Assembly (NCBI GenBank): GCA_011051475.1
Contig: DRLE01000223.1
Span: 1-15,750 of the forward strand
DNA length: 15,750 nucleotides
Source of the DNA: Gammaproteobacteria bacterium
GTDB lineage: Bacteria > Pseudomonadota > Gammaproteobacteria > SZUA-229
Direction: 5' to 3'
Part shown: piece by piece, positions 14,372 through 15,750 of the stretch
Numbering within the stretch: the stretch's first letter is position 1
How the letters are laid out: every line of letters starts with the position of its first letter
Notes under the pieces: model-generated
What the model was told of the DNA's origin: nothing
The model's input: only the letters and a program-made list of their open reading frames with translations
The model's database searches: none
Made by a program: the position numbers and the translations under genes

Positions 14372-15613
14372 ATGAAAACCTACCTTGTCGGCGGCGCGGT
14401 GCGCGATGAAATCCTTGGCTATCCCTTCTCCGAAAAGGACTGGGTGGTTGTCGGCGCCACCGTCGATGACATGCTTGCCGCCGGCTTCCAGCAGGTGGGC
14501 AAGGACTTTCCTGTTTTTCTGCACCCGCAGACGAAGGAAGAGTACGCGCTGGCGCGCACCGAGCGTAAAACGGCTGCCGGCTACAAGGGCTTCGAGGTTC
14601 ACGCTTCGCCCGATGTCACCCTGGAAGAAGATCTGCGCCGTCGTGATCTCACTATCAATGCCATTGCCAAAGATGAAAACGGCAACTACATCGACCCCTA
14701 TCACGGTATCGACGATATTAATAACAAGGTACTGAGGCATGTATCGGATGCCTTTGCCGAAGACCCGGTAAGAATATTGCGTGTGGCGCGCTTTCTCGCA
14801 CGTTACGCCCACCTGGGCTTTACCGTGGCCGATGAAACCATGGATCTGATGAAAGCCATGGTCGAGGCCGGCGAGGTTGACGCCCTGGTGCCCGAGCGTA
14901 TCTGGCAGGAAATGCAGAAGGCGCTGACAGAAAAAACACCGGTAAAATTCATCGAGGTGCTGCGTGAATGCGGCGCCCTGAAGAAAATCATTCCCGAACT
15001 CGACCGCCTGTTTGGCGTGCCGCAACCGGAGGAACACCATCCGGAAATCGACACCGGCATCCATACCCTGATGGTACTGGAGCAGGCCTGCCGGCTCAGC
15101 CCGGATGCCGACGTGCGCCTGGCCGCCCTGCTGCATGACCTCGGCAAGGGCACCACACCGAAACAGGAATGGCCACGCCATATCGGCCATGAAGCGCGCG
15201 GCGCAAAAATCGTGAAAAAAGTCTGCGCCCGCCTGCGCGTACCCAATGACTACCGCGATCTGGCCGAGCGCGTCGCCTGCCTGCATCTGCACTATCATCG
15301 CGCACTGGAACTGAAACCCTCGACCGTGGTAAAAACCCTGGTTCAGGTCGATGCCTACCGCAAGCCGGCGCGTTTTGAAAAGTTTCTTCTTGCCTGCGAG
15401 GCGGATGCCCGCGGCCGGCCGGGTTATGAAAACCGGGATTTCCCGCAGGGAGATTTTTTACGCCAGGCCTACCAGGTCAGCAAAGCCGTGGATGTGGCCG
15501 CCCTGCGCGAACAGGGTTATGAAAACCGGGAGCTGGCGGAGAAGATTACCGAGGCGCGGGTTAAAGCGGTAGCTGAACTTAAGAAGCGATATTTTTCCGC
15601 AAATGAACGCTAA
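14372..15613 (+). CDS. cca: Multifunctional CCA-adding enzyme (tRNA nucleotidyltransferase with HD domain)
   Basis: Adds or repairs the 3' CCA of tRNAs; the gammaproteobacterial form also has an HD phosphohydrolase domain. The 413 residues match E. coli Cca (412) over the whole length: MKTYLVGGAVRDE at the start, SEKDWVVVG with the metal-binding pair Glu21/Asp23, QVGKDFPVFLHPQTKEEYALARTERK (41-66 region), EEDLRRRDLTINAIA (85-99), FAEDPVRILRVARFLARY (128-144), and the HD motif LLHDLGKG (253-260). The start at 14372 gives the family N-terminus; AGGA is 14 bases upstream, a little far, while an ATG at 14309 would add 21 unmatched residues. The final residues (FSANER) are encoded by the arm of a palindromic repeat. 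Confidence 0.96.
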   Translation: MKTYLVGGAVRDEILGYPFSEKDWVVVGATVDDMLAAGFQQVGKDFPVFLHPQTKEEYALARTERKTAAGYKGFEVHASPDVTLEEDLRRRDLTINAIAKDENGNYIDPYHGIDDINNKVLRHVSDAFAEDPVRILRVARFLARYAHLGFTVADETMDLMKAMVEAGEVDALVPERIWQEMQKALTEKTPVKFIEVLRECGALKKIIPELDRLFGVPQPEEHHPEIDTGIHTLMVLEQACRLSPDADVRLAALLHDLGKGTTPKQEWPRHIGHEARGAKIVKKVCARLRVPNDYRDLAERVACLHLHYHRALELKPSTVVKTLVQVDAYRKPARFEKFLLACEADARGRPGYENRDFPQGDFLRQAYQVSKAVDVAALREQGYENRELAEKITEARVKAVAELKKRYFSANER

Positions 15614-15735
15614 TAAACGCAAATGCCATTTAATCACTGTATTCTCATATTCAGTGAATGCGTATAAGATTTGTCATACTGTAAACAACCAAACTCCCCT
15701 GAAAGAAATTTGCGTTTATTAGCGTTCATTTGCGG
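15597..15735. repeat. Long palindromic element, family C, overlapping the cca 3' end
   Basis: The 28-bp arms 15597-15624 (start CCGCAAATGAACGC) and 15708-15735 (end GCGTTCATTTGCGG) are perfect inverted copies around an 83-nt A+T-rich centre. The left arm carries the last codons and the TAA stop of cca, so cca ends inside the element. The centre contains a weak stem, ACTGTATTCTCATATTCAGT. No gene begins in the remaining 15 bases of the window. A fragment of the same arm occurs at 3752-3772. Confidence 0.87.
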
Positions 15736-15750
15736 ATAAAAAACATACTC

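Noticed and set aside
14252..15298. 348-codon open frame antisense to cca
   Set aside because: A long shadow frame opposite a fully convincing cca gene in GC-rich DNA; its translation has no coherent domain and its start has no ribosome-binding site.
15597..15735. Insertion sequence or integrase attachment site after cca
   Set aside because: Inverted arms are present but the 83-nt centre encodes nothing and no transposase or integrase gene is in the window.

Overview
The window looks like a chromosomal segment of a gammaproteobacterium. It opens with the 5' end of a 16S rRNA gene on the minus strand, whose first ~125 nt read as proteobacterial. The clearest proteins (GlcD, GlcF, MazG, Cca, a Tas-type aldo/keto reductase) closely follow their enterobacterial counterparts in motifs and length. 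A lone DsrE2-type gene together with a glycolate-to-glycine route would fit a sulfur-oxidising autotroph, but that lifestyle is an inference.

Layout. 1-125: start of a 16S gene (minus), with a leader and a probable rrn promoter up to about 501. 653-2791: a DUF255/YyaL thioredoxin-domain protein (plus). 3003-3518: a DsrE-family protein (plus) with a strong terminator. 3628-3735: a long palindromic repeat. 3752-4561 and 4651-5271: mazG and a YfaZ-like outer-membrane protein (minus). 5461-9324: glcD-glcE-glcF (plus), the three-subunit glycolate oxidase. 9434-10471: Tas-like aldo/keto reductase (minus). 10715-11893: serine/alanine-glyoxylate aminotransferase (plus). 11996-12182: a small unknown gene (minus). 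12251-14239: an A+T-rich secreted TPR-ankyrin protein (minus). 14372-15613: cca (plus), followed by another long palindromic repeat.

Functional links. GlcDEF oxidises glycolate to glyoxylate, and the aminotransferase 1.4 kb downstream can turn glyoxylate into glycine, so together they resemble a bacterial photorespiratory salvage route. The other genes are mostly housekeeping: tRNA CCA repair, NTP clean-up and envelope.

The most unusual content is non-coding. The short intergenic gaps carry at least five sequence-distinct palindromic elements, most with arms of about 18-31 bp. Two lie at or inside gene ends so that they appear to supply the last codons and stop (mazG, cca), one seems to supply the ribosome-binding site of glcE, and the 3' end of glcD has been copied in inverted orientation immediately after itself, giving a 30-bp stem with the stop codon in its loop. 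No CRISPR array, transposase, prophage gene or tRNA gene was seen.
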